Positions 52,901 to 61,219 of a stretch of DNA of 64,000 bases are shown here, in pieces. The DNA is from Clostridium acetobutylicum ATCC 824. GTDB taxonomy: Bacteria > Bacillota > Clostridia > Clostridiales > Clostridiaceae. Numbering within the stretch: position 1 is the stretch's first letter; each line of letters begins with the position of its first letter. The stretch is taken from NCBI RefSeq assembly GCF_000008765.1, contig NC_003030.1, forward strand, positions 1 through 64,000. Reading direction: 5' to 3'. The notes beneath the pieces were generated by a model. It did not search any database, was not told the DNA's origin, and worked only from the letters and a program-made list of their open reading frames with translations. The translations under genes were made by a program, and so were the position numbers.

Positions 52901-54573
52901 TAGAGGACGAAATATATTTAGATGATTTACTTAAAGACAGTAAAACAGGCTTTAATGGCAAAGAGTGGATTGAAGATAGAGAGTGGATATGCCCTACAAT
53001 TGGAATGCTTGATGACCCAGAAAGACAGGATCAAAGACCTCTTAAAATTGATTTGGGTGAATTAGGACATTTATTATTAGTAGGAGCTCCTGGTTACGGA
53101 AAGACAACCTTCCTTCAAACTCTAATGATATCTTTAATGCTTAACTATACACCAGAGGAAGTTAATATGTATATATTAGACTTTGGTGCGAGAACTTTAA
53201 AAATGTATGAGAAATCAGCATATGTTGGTGGAGTAGTAACTTCAGATGATGAAGAGAAGCTTATGAACTTAATAAAATATCTTCATAAGGAAATTGATAG
53301 AAGAAAGAAAATATTCTCTGATAACGGAGTTGGTTCATTAAAGGCATATAGAGAAGTTGGAAATACACTAATACCTCAGATTGTAATAATTTTAGATAAC
53401 TATTCAGCGTTAATTGAGTTCTATCAAGACCTTGAGGATGAACTTATATTCCTATCAAGAGAAGGTGGAACACTTGGAATTAGTTTAGTTGTAACAGCTG
53501 GAAACTACACATCTGTTAGATATAAGGTAACTGCAAACTTCAAATTGTCCATAGCACTTACTTGTGTTGATAAAGGTGAATACTCTAATGTTACAGGAAG
53601 AGTAAGGATGGAACCTGAAAATAAAAAGGGTAGAGCACTTATAAATGTTGATAATTTATATGAATTTCAAACAGCATTGCCAGTTAGAGGAGAGAATGAA
53701 GGTGCAAGAGCTGCTAATGTGAAGGAATTAATTGAAGAGTTAAATTCAGCTTGGAAGGGAAAACATGCAAAACCTATACCAATAGTACCAGATATTCTTA
53801 GCCTAGAGGAAGCAGTAGAAGAATTAGAAGGTAATGAAGAATTAGAGAAGTACTCCTACACTATTGGAATTGATTATACAGAAATTGAATATGTATATGG
53901 AAACTTAATTGAAAATCCACTTATTACAGTAGTGGGAAAATCACAGACAGGAAAATCCAATACTATACAAAGTATAGCACACACTTTAGCTGTAAATAGC
54001 GGAGTTAATGAAAGCAAGATATATCTAATAGACTCTGAAAACTATGGATTATTAAAAATCAAGGATTCAAATTTAATAAAGGCTTACGGATATAAGACAG
54101 ATGAATCTAGAAATATAATGCTGGAGATTAAAAACGAAATTGAACTTAGAAAAGAAGCTTTAAATAATGCTAGAATGACAAGTACAGGAGTATTTAACGA
54201 AAAGGAATTCCTAGATAATATGCCACTAATTGCATTATTTATTGATGATTTAAATGACTTTATGCTTCAATTTTCAAGTGATGTGGAAATTATGCAAATA
54301 TTTGAGGGAATAGTTCAAAAGGATAAAAATCTTAAGGTTGCACTTATTGTGGCAGGAACAGAAGAAAATATTAATAATTATGCATACTCTTATGATTTTG
54401 TAAAAGAATTGAAAAGCTTAAATTATGGCTTCTTCTTTGACAATATAAATAACTCTAGATTCTATGAAGTAAATGTTCCATATAGCTATAAAGAGAAGAA
54501 ATTTGAAAATGGCGATGGATACTTTATTGATAGAGGAGAATTTAAAATGATAAAAATACCATTTTTTAAATAA
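49939..54573 (+). CDS. essC: type VII secretion motor ATPase EssC (FtsK/SpoIIIE family)
   Basis: A 1544-residue EssC-type motor, typical length. N-terminal FHA-like regions (about 20-95 and 130-205; SIGRDEDNN, DRKHCEI), two transmembrane helices at about 265-318, then three FtsK/SpoIIIE ATPase domains with Walker A at about 707 (GTTGSGKSE), 1049 (GAPGYGKTT) and 1332 (GKSQTGKSN). Walker B is canonical only in domain 1 (IIADEFAEL); domains 2 and 3 have LDNYS and IDDLN. It drives substrate export through the membrane complex. GTG start with GAGGTGG. Confidence 0.95.
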   Translation: MEEKRNYNNVLILYNSDFYKEIDLDDYEKGTVVVGNSANCDIKLKLETEELVYIYFNKINTSWQIKDGENAYCIVNDIKTPRKILVNGDQITIKNVKDKEELFKINFFIDFIVEKENYDKVISLKDVTYLSIGRDEDNNISIRDDLIDRKHCEIKCDSNNKFYVTDLKSKYGVYIDGKKVEDKVYLKDNNFITICGHKILFMDNSLALSNLNENIVINGATVYNKDRFDKYMSYPDFYRSPRFLVELPRDEIEIDAPPDKPSKVSIQYLLSVIPIVGTVVMMSLMSSSMGSNKTYMIYSVGMVSLSALVSVITFVTEFVSSKKYKKKRNKFYRGYIAEKEKEITDNIELQKKNLKIMNPEINECFDFVREFDRRLWEKKPSHPDFLNVMLGHGDTSISFSVKIPDNKNKMEIDDLERLAPELKKKYQKVEDVPLSLNLLKSSPIGVVGKKQHTYKFISNLMVKLTAGHFYEDVKIAIIVSNEDKESLSWVRWVPHIWSRKKEIRFIGSDKESSHNVLNYLYDVARERSDDNENSHEPKVNLPHFIVFIADNKLTENEPIMPYLENRNNVNMTAVFVSESIEMLPKECTDVIEVSAGYNGSSTETINRAHFMQFAFDDVNLRECYEYSKRMAPINVKSSFSESSLKSLITLFDLYNVKRTQDFNVLSNWGKNKVYETMEVPIGVKAGDEIEYLNLHEKYHGPHGLVAGTTGSGKSEILQTYIISLAINYHPYDVALIIIDYKGGGMANLFKNLPHLVGTITNLDGNQINRSLVSIKSELKRRQRIFAKCNVNHIDAYIKLYKEKKVTEPIPHLIIIADEFAELKSDQPEFMAELVSTARIGRSLGVHLILATQKPAGVVDNQIWSNSKFKLCLKVQDAEDSKEVLKSSLAADIVEPGRAYFQVGNNEIFELFQSAWSGAKKYDEDDVNKNEVEIFNVGIDGTRSLLYSTKDKEKDKKRITQLEAAIEEIDKVCSENHIERLDGPWLPPLEDEIYLDDLLKDSKTGFNGKEWIEDREWICPTIGMLDDPERQDQRPLKIDLGELGHLLLVGAPGYGKTTFLQTLMISLMLNYTPEEVNMYILDFGARTLKMYEKSAYVGGVVTSDDEEKLMNLIKYLHKEIDRRKKIFSDNGVGSLKAYREVGNTLIPQIVIILDNYSALIEFYQDLEDELIFLSREGGTLGISLVVTAGNYTSVRYKVTANFKLSIALTCVDKGEYSNVTGRVRMEPENKKGRALINVDNLYEFQTALPVRGENEGARAANVKELIEELNSAWKGKHAKPIPIVPDILSLEEAVEELEGNEELEKYSYTIGIDYTEIEYVYGNLIENPLITVVGKSQTGKSNTIQSIAHTLAVNSGVNESKIYLIDSENYGLLKIKDSNLIKAYGYKTDESRNIMLEIKNEIELRKEALNNARMTSTGVFNEKEFLDNMPLIALFIDDLNDFMLQFSSDVEIMQIFEGIVQKDKNLKVALIVAGTEENINNYAYSYDFVKELKSLNYGFFFDNINNSRFYEVNVPYSYKEKKFENGDGYFIDRGEFKMIKIPFFK

Positions 54574-54722
54574 TATTATATATAAAACTAAAATGAAAAA
54601 AATTAATTAATAAATTGTATTTGATTAAAATATTTTTAATAAAAGATGGTATGTGTTGACATTCAATAGACAAAATGGTATATTCAATATGTAAAAAAAC
54701 AACAAATTTTGGAGGGAAACAA
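54574..54722 (+). promoter_or_regulatory. internal promoter before WXG100 gene
   Basis: TTGACA at 54656-54661, 17-base spacer, TATATT at 54679-54684, followed by GGAGGG and the ATG at 54723. It would allow WXG100 protein production above the level of the essC transcript. Confidence 0.8.
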
Positions 54723-55016
54723 ATGGCAGATAAAATTAGACTAACCGTATCAGAAATTGATCACACAGCATCAGTTTTCGCAAAAAATGGACAAGACATA
54801 GAAAATGTTTTAAAGGCATTAACAAATGAAAAGAACAAATTAGTATCAAGCTGGGAAGGTGACGCTGCAAAAGCTTTTTCATCAGAGTTTGATCAGTTTG
54901 CACCACAAGTCACTCAATTTGCAAAATTAGTTGAACAAATAGGACAACAACTTAAGAGTGCTTCAAAAACAATGCAGGATACAGATGCAAAAGTTGCTAG
55001 TGCATTACATAGATAA
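54723..55016 (+). CDS. WXG100 (EsxA-like) secretion substrate
   Basis: A 97-residue WXG100 protein, all helical, with the hairpin turn motif SWEGDAAKAF near residue 41-50 (W-E-G). Starts MADKIRLTVSEIDHTASVFA. Such proteins are secreted by EssC machines as dimers and often chaperone larger substrates. ATG 54723 has GGAGGG; the longer in-frame ORF from 54675 is rejected as it has no ribosome site. Own promoter upstream and a hairpin downstream. Confidence 0.95.
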   Translation: MADKIRLTVSEIDHTASVFAKNGQDIENVLKALTNEKNKLVSSWEGDAAKAFSSEFDQFAPQVTQFAKLVEQIGQQLKSASKTMQDTDAKVASALHR

Positions 55017-55054
55017 GATAGATTCTTACTTATCATATTAAAAGAAAACCAATT

Positions 55055-55083
55055 TACTCTCCCTGTATTTTGCAGGGGGAGTA
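55055..55083 (+). other. hairpin after WXG100 gene, no T-run
   Basis: TACTCTCCCTG (55055-55065) pairs with CAGGGGGAGTA (55073-55083) with one G-U pair. With no following T-tract it may be a processing or stabilising element rather than a full terminator. Confidence 0.6.
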
Positions 55084-55223
55084 TGTTATATAAGGGTATA
55101 AATTTAAAAAAATTTAAATAATTTTAAAAATTTTACTTGTGTTTTAAAGCACGAATAGTTATTGAAATTGAACTGAAAGAGGTATTTTAAAATACAATTA
55201 AGATTTTTAAAGGGGTGGTAAAA

Positions 55224-55634
55224 ATGGCAGCAAATAAAATTGAGGTAAATACCAAAATGATATTGGATTTATCAAAGAGATTTAAAGATGCTTCTAATAC
55301 AGCCAAAAATACAAAAGGAAATATGCAAAAGGTAACAGATAGGCTCATAGATGGATGGAATGGAAAATCAGTTAGAGAGTTCCAGAACACATATAAAATA
55401 CTATATCAAAATATGAATACATACTCAGATGCGTTAGATACATTATCTAAAAATTTAGAGCAAATAGCTAAGTCATTTAATGATGCAGATGCAGCAGTAG
55501 CAAAAGGAATTAGAGGTCAAGGTGGCAGTGGAAAATCTCAAGGTGCCAGTAATGTTGCATTTAAAGATGCGGGAGCCGCTGTGGGAAAAGGTGCAGCAAG
55601 TACAATAGCACAAAATATTAATCCAAAATTATAA
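55224..55634 (+). CDS. WXG100-like protein with extended C-terminus
   Basis: A 136-residue protein. The first ~95 residues look like a WXG100 helical hairpin with DGWNGKSVREF (W-N-G) near 43-53; the last ~40 are Gly/Ala-rich and probably disordered (GQGGSGKSQGASN). This is likely a secretion substrate or partner. ATG 55224 has AGGGGTGG; the GTG at 55215 is inside that site. 31 bases before the next gene. Confidence 0.85.
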   Translation: MAANKIEVNTKMILDLSKRFKDASNTAKNTKGNMQKVTDRLIDGWNGKSVREFQNTYKILYQNMNTYSDALDTLSKNLEQIAKSFNDADAAVAKGIRGQGGSGKSQGASNVAFKDAGAAVGKGAASTIAQNINPKL

Positions 55635-55664
55635 AATTAAGAAATATACGGAGATAAGGAAAGA

Positions 55665-56909
55665 ATGAGTGAATTAGTAATAGGAATATCAACAACGGAT
55701 ATGGGAACTGCAAGAAGAGGAATAAATTCAACTTTAGACTTAATAGGAACAGCAAAGAAAGGTCTGAGTTCAGCGTTACAGAAACTAGAAGGCGACAGCA
55801 ATTCGTCAAGATTAAGAACAAAGATTGATGAGATTGGTAAAGAGTATAAGGCTATGCAGCAGCTTGAAACTAAGATAGACAGGGCAGGTAAAAATATAGA
55901 CTATGCTGTAAATAAGTTTCAGGAAGTAGATAATAATTGTGCTAGTAAATTGAAATCTAGCAGCTATGATTATAGAAAGTCTGTAGGACTATTAACTAAT
56001 ACCGAGAAATATGGAAGTATTGCTGGAACATGTTTAGACTGGGGACAGGCAGCTAAAAAGAAGTGTATTGATACTGTTAAGGGTGCTTGGAATTTTGCTA
56101 AGGATACATGGGATAAGGCTAAAGTGGCATTTAATAAATTTTGGGATAAGTATGGAAATTTTATTAAAAATATAGCGATTATAGTTGCAGAGGTTGCGGC
56201 AATAATTATTACAATTGGTAGCGGTGTTGGAGTTATTGGAGCTATTGGTATTATTTATAGTTTGGCTACCATTGTTGATTCAGGAGAACAAATCATGGGA
56301 GTGAAACACAGTAATTTGGTTGAAGAAGGTGAAAAGTATTTATTTGGGGATAAGTGGGGAGAGCGTGTTTATTATGGTTCATCTCTTCTTTTGGGTTTAA
56401 AAGGAGGATATGATAGTTTTAAAAGTATTGGACAAGCTGAAAAAACTATAACTGTAGCTAAAACGGGTGTTAGTGAGGCAAACACAGCTTTGAAGGAAAG
56501 TAGAGAAGTTTATGATGCGAAAAAAGTAGCTATAGGAATTAAGAGTGAAGAAAAATTGTCATCGGCTCAAATTGCAGCAAGTGAAGCGGCTAGTAACTAT
56601 AAGAACATAAAAAATGATGCGAATGCCACAGTTAAACAAGTTAAAAACGCAAAAAATGGATTAGAAAAAGCTAAGGATACATTATCTTCGGCACAAAGAC
56701 AGGTAAGTAAAGAAGAAAAAATTCTTAATAAGAGTAAATCCATTGTTAATCAAAAGAGTATAGACCTTAATAACGCTAAAGGTGTACTTTCACAAGCAAT
56801 TAATGCAAAGCGTAAGTCAATATATAGTACAGTATCACCATTCCCAATGATGTATAGTGAAGACACATATAAAGGAGTGTATGATAATTTTATTAAGGAT
56901 AATGAATAA
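55665..56909 (+). CDS. candidate type VII effector/scaffold protein
   Basis: A 414-residue protein, not matched to a named family. Residues 1-110 are helical and WXG/LXG-like in position; 130-170 amphipathic, then a strongly hydrophobic segment (about 168-205, NIAIIVAEVAAIIITIGSG), a region GEKYLFGDKWGERVYYG reminiscent of pre-toxin segments, then a long coiled coil (about 265-385) rich in Ala/Lys/Ser. No toxin active site is recognised. Located between WXG100-like genes and an immunity-like gene. Effector status is inferred. Confidence 0.65.
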   Translation: MSELVIGISTTDMGTARRGINSTLDLIGTAKKGLSSALQKLEGDSNSSRLRTKIDEIGKEYKAMQQLETKIDRAGKNIDYAVNKFQEVDNNCASKLKSSSYDYRKSVGLLTNTEKYGSIAGTCLDWGQAAKKKCIDTVKGAWNFAKDTWDKAKVAFNKFWDKYGNFIKNIAIIVAEVAAIIITIGSGVGVIGAIGIIYSLATIVDSGEQIMGVKHSNLVEEGEKYLFGDKWGERVYYGSSLLLGLKGGYDSFKSIGQAEKTITVAKTGVSEANTALKESREVYDAKKVAIGIKSEEKLSSAQIAASEAASNYKNIKNDANATVKQVKNAKNGLEKAKDTLSSAQRQVSKEEKILNKSKSIVNQKSIDLNNAKGVLSQAINAKRKSIYSTVSPFPMMYSEDTYKGVYDNFIKDNE

Positions 56910-56936
56910 CCAATATTTAAAAGGAGAAAAATAAAA

Positions 56937-57458
56937 TTGAAGAAAGAAGTAAGATATTTAGAAGAAAGACCTATTTTTCTTATTAGATTTATTTTAATTA
57001 CAATTTTTACACTTGCTTTTATTATAGGTTTTACATTTATGAGTGTAGAAGGAATTATTGAACCTAGACCAAATGGACATCCTATTGTATTAGAATCAGT
57101 AGTAATAATATCAATGGTTATAATTTGGCCAGCCATAAATATATTTTCAAGTTGTAAGTATGATATTATTTTACGTAAAGACGAGCTTGAGTACACAGGA
57201 TGGATAAATAAAAGAATAATAAAATATGAAGAAATAAAGTCAATAAAAAGTACAGACGTAGATATATGGTCTCCATATGGAAAAGGCTATGATGAAATAA
57301 GACAGTTTGTGCAAATAAAATTAAAAAGAGGAAGACAAATAAAAATTTTGTTAAATCCCAATAAAGAAAAAATTGATAAATTTCATATGGATTTGATGAA
57401 TTTTACGGGTAAGGATATAAAGTTTCAGAATAAATTTATTTTGTTTGTAAGAGGATAG
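56937..57458 (+). CDS. membrane protein with PH-like domain; possible immunity protein
   Basis: A 173-residue protein with two transmembrane segments (about 14-40 and 52-75) followed by a bacterial PH-like beta domain (ILRKDELEYTGWINKRIIKYEEI..). TTG start, AAAGGAG upstream, 27 bases after the candidate effector gene. A diverged second copy at 61342 is frameshifted. Repeated copies behind effector-like genes suggest immunity, but no function is shown. Confidence 0.7.
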   Translation: MKKEVRYLEERPIFLIRFILITIFTLAFIIGFTFMSVEGIIEPRPNGHPIVLESVVIISMVIIWPAINIFSSCKYDIILRKDELEYTGWINKRIIKYEEIKSIKSTDVDIWSPYGKGYDEIRQFVQIKLKRGRQIKILLNPNKEKIDKFHMDLMNFTGKDIKFQNKFILFVRG

Positions 57459-57467
57459 TGATTAAAA

Positions 57468-57743
57468 ATGATTAGAACTATTATAGGCATCATAGTTTTT
57501 TCATTAATAGTAATAGCTTATGTGGTTATGCTTATAAGGATGGAAAAAATGGCATTTCATTTTATTAAAAATAAAAAAGGAAAAAAGAAAATAGTTGGTA
57601 TGAGTTTGTTGATTTTGCCAATATCACCATTTTTGATTTTTATATATACTAAGGACGGAAGAACTATTTTGCCAGCATCATTTTTGATGATTATAGCTAT
57701 TAGGATAATAGGAAATTATGTTGCAAGCGATGAAAATACGTAG
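57468..57743 (+). CDS. small two-helix membrane protein
   Basis: A 91-residue hydrophobic protein with two or three membrane helices (MIRTIIGIIVFSLIVIAYVV; MSLLILPISPFLIFIYT). It starts 10 bases after the preceding gene, so they are coupled. Unknown function. It is absent after the second copy at 61342. Confidence 0.65.
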   Translation: MIRTIIGIIVFSLIVIAYVVMLIRMEKMAFHFIKNKKGKKKIVGMSLLILPISPFLIFIYTKDGRTILPASFLMIIAIRIIGNYVASDENT

Positions 57744-57861
57744 GTATGTTTATTGTAATATTAAGTGAAAATTTTAAATAAAAAGAATCGGATTTTATGA
57801 ATTTGTAAATTAATTGTAGTTATAGTCTTCATCACAAAGAGACATTTGGAGAATAATTATT

Positions 57862-57990
57862 ATGATTACATATATAGTAGCAGTTACTTTTAGCAGGGTT
57901 TTCATATTATTTGCTATATATGATGTAGAAATAGAAAAAATAAAGGATAAAATAGGTTTCAATAAGGGAGGACAAAATGATCGAAGATAA
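57862..57990 (+). CDS. possible 42-residue membrane peptide
   Basis: ATG 57862 opens a 42-residue ORF with one hydrophobic segment (ITYIVAVTFSRVFILFAIY) and a charged tail; GGAG is about 10 bases upstream. Its end overlaps the start of the TPR gene by 14 bases in another frame. Not recognised; could be a remnant. Confidence 0.35.
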   Translation: MITYIVAVTFSRVFILFAIYDVEIEKIKDKIGFNKGGQNDRR

Positions 57991-59311
57991 GGTAATGTCA
58001 AAAGCAGAGGAACTAAATAAAAGAGGAATAATATTCATACAAAAAAAGCAAGGCGATGAAGCGTTAAAATATTTTAATAGAGCAATAGAAGCAGATCCAA
58101 ACTTTAAGGATGCATATTATAATAAAGCTTTAGTTAATCTTGCCTTAGAGCAAGTTGATAAGGCAATAGAGACCATTGATAATGTGCTTATAAAAGATCC
58201 GAATGAAGGAGAAGCCTACTTTGAAAAGGGAAATATTTTCTTCTACTATAAAAATGATGTAAAAGCTGCTGTAGAGCTTTACAATAAAGCAATGTACTTT
58301 GGAATAAAAAATGAAGCAATATATTACAATATGGCACAATGTATGGAAGCTACAGGAGAAAGAGAAGATGCCATAAAGTGGTTAGACAGAGTAATAATAA
58401 TAGACAATAAAAGCGTAGAAGCTATGATGAAAAAAGCAGAAATATTAATTGACATGAGAAGATATGAAGATGCTATAAATTGTTATGATGGAATTTTAAG
58501 AATTCAAGCAGATAATGAAGGTGCATATCACTTTAAAGCAGTACTACTTGGAGAAACAAACAAAGTAGAACAAGCTTTTGAAACCTTAAAATCGGCAGAA
58601 GAAATACTAGGTAAAAGAGAACTGTTGGAATTTGATAAGTGTCTTTTGTATGAAAAGGAAAAGGATTTAGAGAAGGCTTTAAACTGCATAAATTCTGGAA
58701 TTGAAATAGATGATAAGAATATTCTATATCTATCTAAAAAAGCTTCATTATTAATTTTATTGCAAAAGATAGAAGAGGCTAAAAAAGTTTATGATTATAT
58801 GATAGAAATAGCACCAGAAGAAATGGAATCTTATTTTTCAAAAGCAAGCCTCCTAATGTTAAATAAAGAGTACGAAGAAGCATTTAAGCTTTATGAAACT
58901 ATAATAGAGAAATCCGATGAAGAAAATCCATACAGAATAAATTCATACTATTATAAAGCATTGTGCTTGAAAAGTGGAAATAAGTTAGAGGAAGCAAAAG
59001 AAGCATACGAAGAAGCAGTAGGAAAGTACAATTTATTAATAGTTAAGTATCCTTATGATCATCAGCTCCATTTACTTAAGGCAAATTCTTTAAGAGATGA
59101 AGAAAAGTATGCTGAGGCAGAAGAACTTTATGAATATATTTTAGATTTAAACAAGAATTTAGCTGAAGTTTATCTTATGAGAGCTAAAAATAGATTAGGA
59201 CTTGGAAAAGAAAATGAAGCTAGACAGGATTTAAAAATGGCTTTAGAAATGAATGAAGCATTTAAAAAGGTTATAGATTTAGATGAGGAATTAAGTAAGT
59301 TGTTAGCTTAA
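57977..59311 (+). CDS. TPR-repeat protein
   Basis: A 444-residue protein built of about eleven or twelve tetratricopeptide repeats (for example DEALKYFNRAIEADPNFKDAYY, DAIKWLDRVIIID). Cytoplasmic: no signal peptide. Such repeats bind peptides or act as scaffolds; within this locus it may act as chaperone or assembly platform for the secretion substrates. Start ATG 57977 with GGGAGG. 25 bases before the next gene. Confidence 0.9.
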   Translation: MIEDKVMSKAEELNKRGIIFIQKKQGDEALKYFNRAIEADPNFKDAYYNKALVNLALEQVDKAIETIDNVLIKDPNEGEAYFEKGNIFFYYKNDVKAAVELYNKAMYFGIKNEAIYYNMAQCMEATGEREDAIKWLDRVIIIDNKSVEAMMKKAEILIDMRRYEDAINCYDGILRIQADNEGAYHFKAVLLGETNKVEQAFETLKSAEEILGKRELLEFDKCLLYEKEKDLEKALNCINSGIEIDDKNILYLSKKASLLILLQKIEEAKKVYDYMIEIAPEEMESYFSKASLLMLNKEYEEAFKLYETIIEKSDEENPYRINSYYYKALCLKSGNKLEEAKEAYEEAVGKYNLLIVKYPYDHQLHLLKANSLRDEEKYAEAEELYEYILDLNKNLAEVYLMRAKNRLGLGKENEARQDLKMALEMNEAFKKVIDLDEELSKLLA

Positions 59312-59336
59312 AATAACGTTTAGTAGGTGAGAAGGT

Positions 59337-59663
59337 ATGGCAACAAATTCAGATCAAATAAAAATAGATGTCTTAAATATAAATAGTGCAATTTCTGCAT
59401 TGAATAAAATTGTAAATGACGAAGAAACTGCAAACAGTAAATTGAAAACAGTGGCTAAAAATGTTGGAGACGATTTAAAGTGCAGTGCAGTGTCAACATT
59501 GACTGAAAAAATTAATAAATGTGTTAATGACTTAAACAGTCAAATAGAAAGTTTGAAGAATAGTACTAATGATGTAAAACAAATAGTTAGTGACTTTGAA
59601 GACGCAGATAAAAGAATTGCACAAAGTGAAAATTTGAATGGTTCTACAGTATATAGAAGATGA
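59337..59663 (+). CDS. small helical WXG-like protein (effector partner type)
   Basis: A 108-residue all-helical protein (IKIDVLNINSAISALNKIV ... ESLKNSTNDVKQIVSDF) without a Trp-x-Gly. It resembles the TIGR04197/DUF3130-like small partners encoded beside LXG effectors. Start ATG with TAGGTGAGAAGG upstream. 24 bases from the next gene. Confidence 0.75.
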   Translation: MATNSDQIKIDVLNINSAISALNKIVNDEETANSKLKTVAKNVGDDLKCSAVSTLTEKINKCVNDLNSQIESLKNSTNDVKQIVSDFEDADKRIAQSENLNGSTVYRR

Positions 59664-59687
59664 TAGATTAGATAGAGGGGACAAACT

Positions 59688-59999
59688 ATGAGCGCAAATT
59701 ATGATATCAAAATAAATATGGAAACGCTGCAAAGTGCCATAAATGAGTATAAAAATTGTAAGACAACCTTAGAAAATTTACTTAAAGAATTGGAAAGTGG
59801 ATTAAAGGCATTGGAAGGAACAGAGTGGAAGGGAGCAGCAAAAGAGGCTTTTGTGAACGCTCAGTTTCCTAATTTTAAAGAAGGTATGCAAAGACACTGT
59901 AATATGATTGGTGAACTTATAAAAGAATTACAAGAAACAGCTAAAGAATTTACAAAGCTGGATAATGAGTTGAAGACAGAATTTGCAAAAGAAGCGTAG
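59688..59999 (+). CDS. WXG100 family protein
   Basis: A 103-residue WXG100 protein: helix, turn with TEWKGAAKEAF (W-K-G near residue 45), helix. ATG 59688 with GAGGGG. Third WXG-type gene of the locus; it may pair with the preceding helical protein. Confidence 0.88.
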   Translation: MSANYDIKINMETLQSAINEYKNCKTTLENLLKELESGLKALEGTEWKGAAKEAFVNAQFPNFKEGMQRHCNMIGELIKELQETAKEFTKLDNELKTEFAKEA

Positions 60000-60029
60000 A
60001 TAAATATTAATAGTATAGGAGAAATACAA

Positions 60030-60566
60030 ATGAAAAAGAATAAGTTGAAAATATTAGCAGCAGCATTAGGGGTAACTATTATAGTAGGATTAACAGGCTG
60101 TAACATGAAATCTATAGGGAAACTTACTTCAAGTCAAGATTATACTTATGAAAAATTCTCAAAAGTAAAAACAGGAATGACATATAAACAGACAGAGGAT
60201 ATATTAGGAAAAGGAAAGCTAAGTTCATCAGATTATGGAATTAAAATATACAAATGGACAAACAAAGATTCATCAGAAATACAAGTAAGCTATGGAACAG
60301 ATAAAAAAGCGACTACAAAAATCGAAACAAACCTTGATGATAATACAGTAAAGGTTACAAAAGCAGAATATGATAAAATCGATGGAAAGCAGAAATACGA
60401 AGATGTAAAAGAATTATTAGGTGGAGAAGGAACAATAACAGAGGTAACAGATTCAGGCGCGGGAAATGATAATACATACATATGGGGAAATAAAAAGAGC
60501 GGATATATAAAAGTTTCATTTGTAAGAGGCTATGCATCCTTTAAATCTGGAGGAGGACTTAAATAA
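60030..60566 (+). CDS. DUF3862/BamE-like lipoprotein, copy 1
   Basis: A 178-residue lipoprotein; signal MKKNKLKILAAALGVTIIVG, lipobox LTGC. Two BamE/SmpA-like units: TYEKFSKVKTGMTYKQTEDILG and TKAEYDKIDGKQKYEDVKELLG, each a helix-turn-helix plus strands as in DUF3862. Surface-anchored, function unknown. 30 bases after the WXG100 gene, so possibly part of the secretion operon. Paralogue of the next gene. Confidence 0.8.
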   Translation: MKKNKLKILAAALGVTIIVGLTGCNMKSIGKLTSSQDYTYEKFSKVKTGMTYKQTEDILGKGKLSSSDYGIKIYKWTNKDSSEIQVSYGTDKKATTKIETNLDDNTVKVTKAEYDKIDGKQKYEDVKELLGGEGTITEVTDSGAGNDNTYIWGNKKSGYIKVSFVRGYASFKSGGGLK

Positions 60567-60591
60567 TAAAAGTCACAAGGAAGGGATACAA

Positions 60592-61167
60592 ATGAAAAAG
60601 AATAGAATAAAAATAATAGTAGCAATTTTAGGTGTGGTTACGGTAGTGACATTAGCGGGATGTGATTCTGCTAATAAAAAATCAGTTAGTACAAAAAATA
60701 CAAAGAGTACAAGTGCTAAAAGAACCAAAAAAGATGAAAGTATAAAAAAAGATAAGTATACTTATGATGATTTCAAAAAAGTTAAAATAGGAATGACTTA
60801 TAATGAAGCCAAAAAGATTTTAGGAGAAGGTAATAAGGAATCAGATATATTATATACATGGAGAGACTCTGAAGGAGGCGAGATAGACATTGTGTATAAT
60901 GACGGAAAAGCTAGCAATGTAAAGGAAGAGAGACTTGACAAGGATACTACAAAAGTAACACATGAACAATATGATAAAATACAATCAAATCAAACTTATG
61001 ATGATGTAAAAGCTATATTTGGAACGGAAGGTACAGTTATAGAGAAGGGCTATAATGCAAATGGTAATGATGATAATCAGTACATATGGGGAAATGAAGA
61101 AGATGGCTATATAAAAGTTTCATTCGGAGATGGGAAGACTTCATTAAAGAGTGATGGAACTAAATAA
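60592..61167 (+). CDS. DUF3862/BamE-like lipoprotein, copy 2
   Basis: A 191-residue tandem paralogue: lipobox LAGC after MKKNRIKIIVAILGVVTVVT, a Lys/Ser/Thr-rich linker, then YDDFKKVKIGMTYNEAKKILG and THEQYDKIQSNQTYDDVKAIFG units. ATG 60592 has AGGAAGGG; the in-frame extension to 60532 lies in the preceding gene and is rejected. Terminator-like hairpin follows. Confidence 0.8.
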   Translation: MKKNRIKIIVAILGVVTVVTLAGCDSANKKSVSTKNTKSTSAKRTKKDESIKKDKYTYDDFKKVKIGMTYNEAKKILGEGNKESDILYTWRDSEGGEIDIVYNDGKASNVKEERLDKDTTKVTHEQYDKIQSNQTYDDVKAIFGTEGTVIEKGYNANGNDDNQYIWGNEEDGYIKVSFGDGKTSLKSDGTK

Positions 61168-61179
61168 TTATTTAAATTA

Positions 61180-61219
61180 AATTAATCCCGCTGTAAGTTG
61201 ATTTACAGTGGGATTAATT
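61180..61219 (+). terminator. long hairpin after lipoprotein genes
   Basis: AATTAATCCCGCTGTAA (61180-61196) pairs with 61203-61219 with one G-U pair. No classic T-run, so a weak or bidirectional terminator. Confidence 0.65.
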
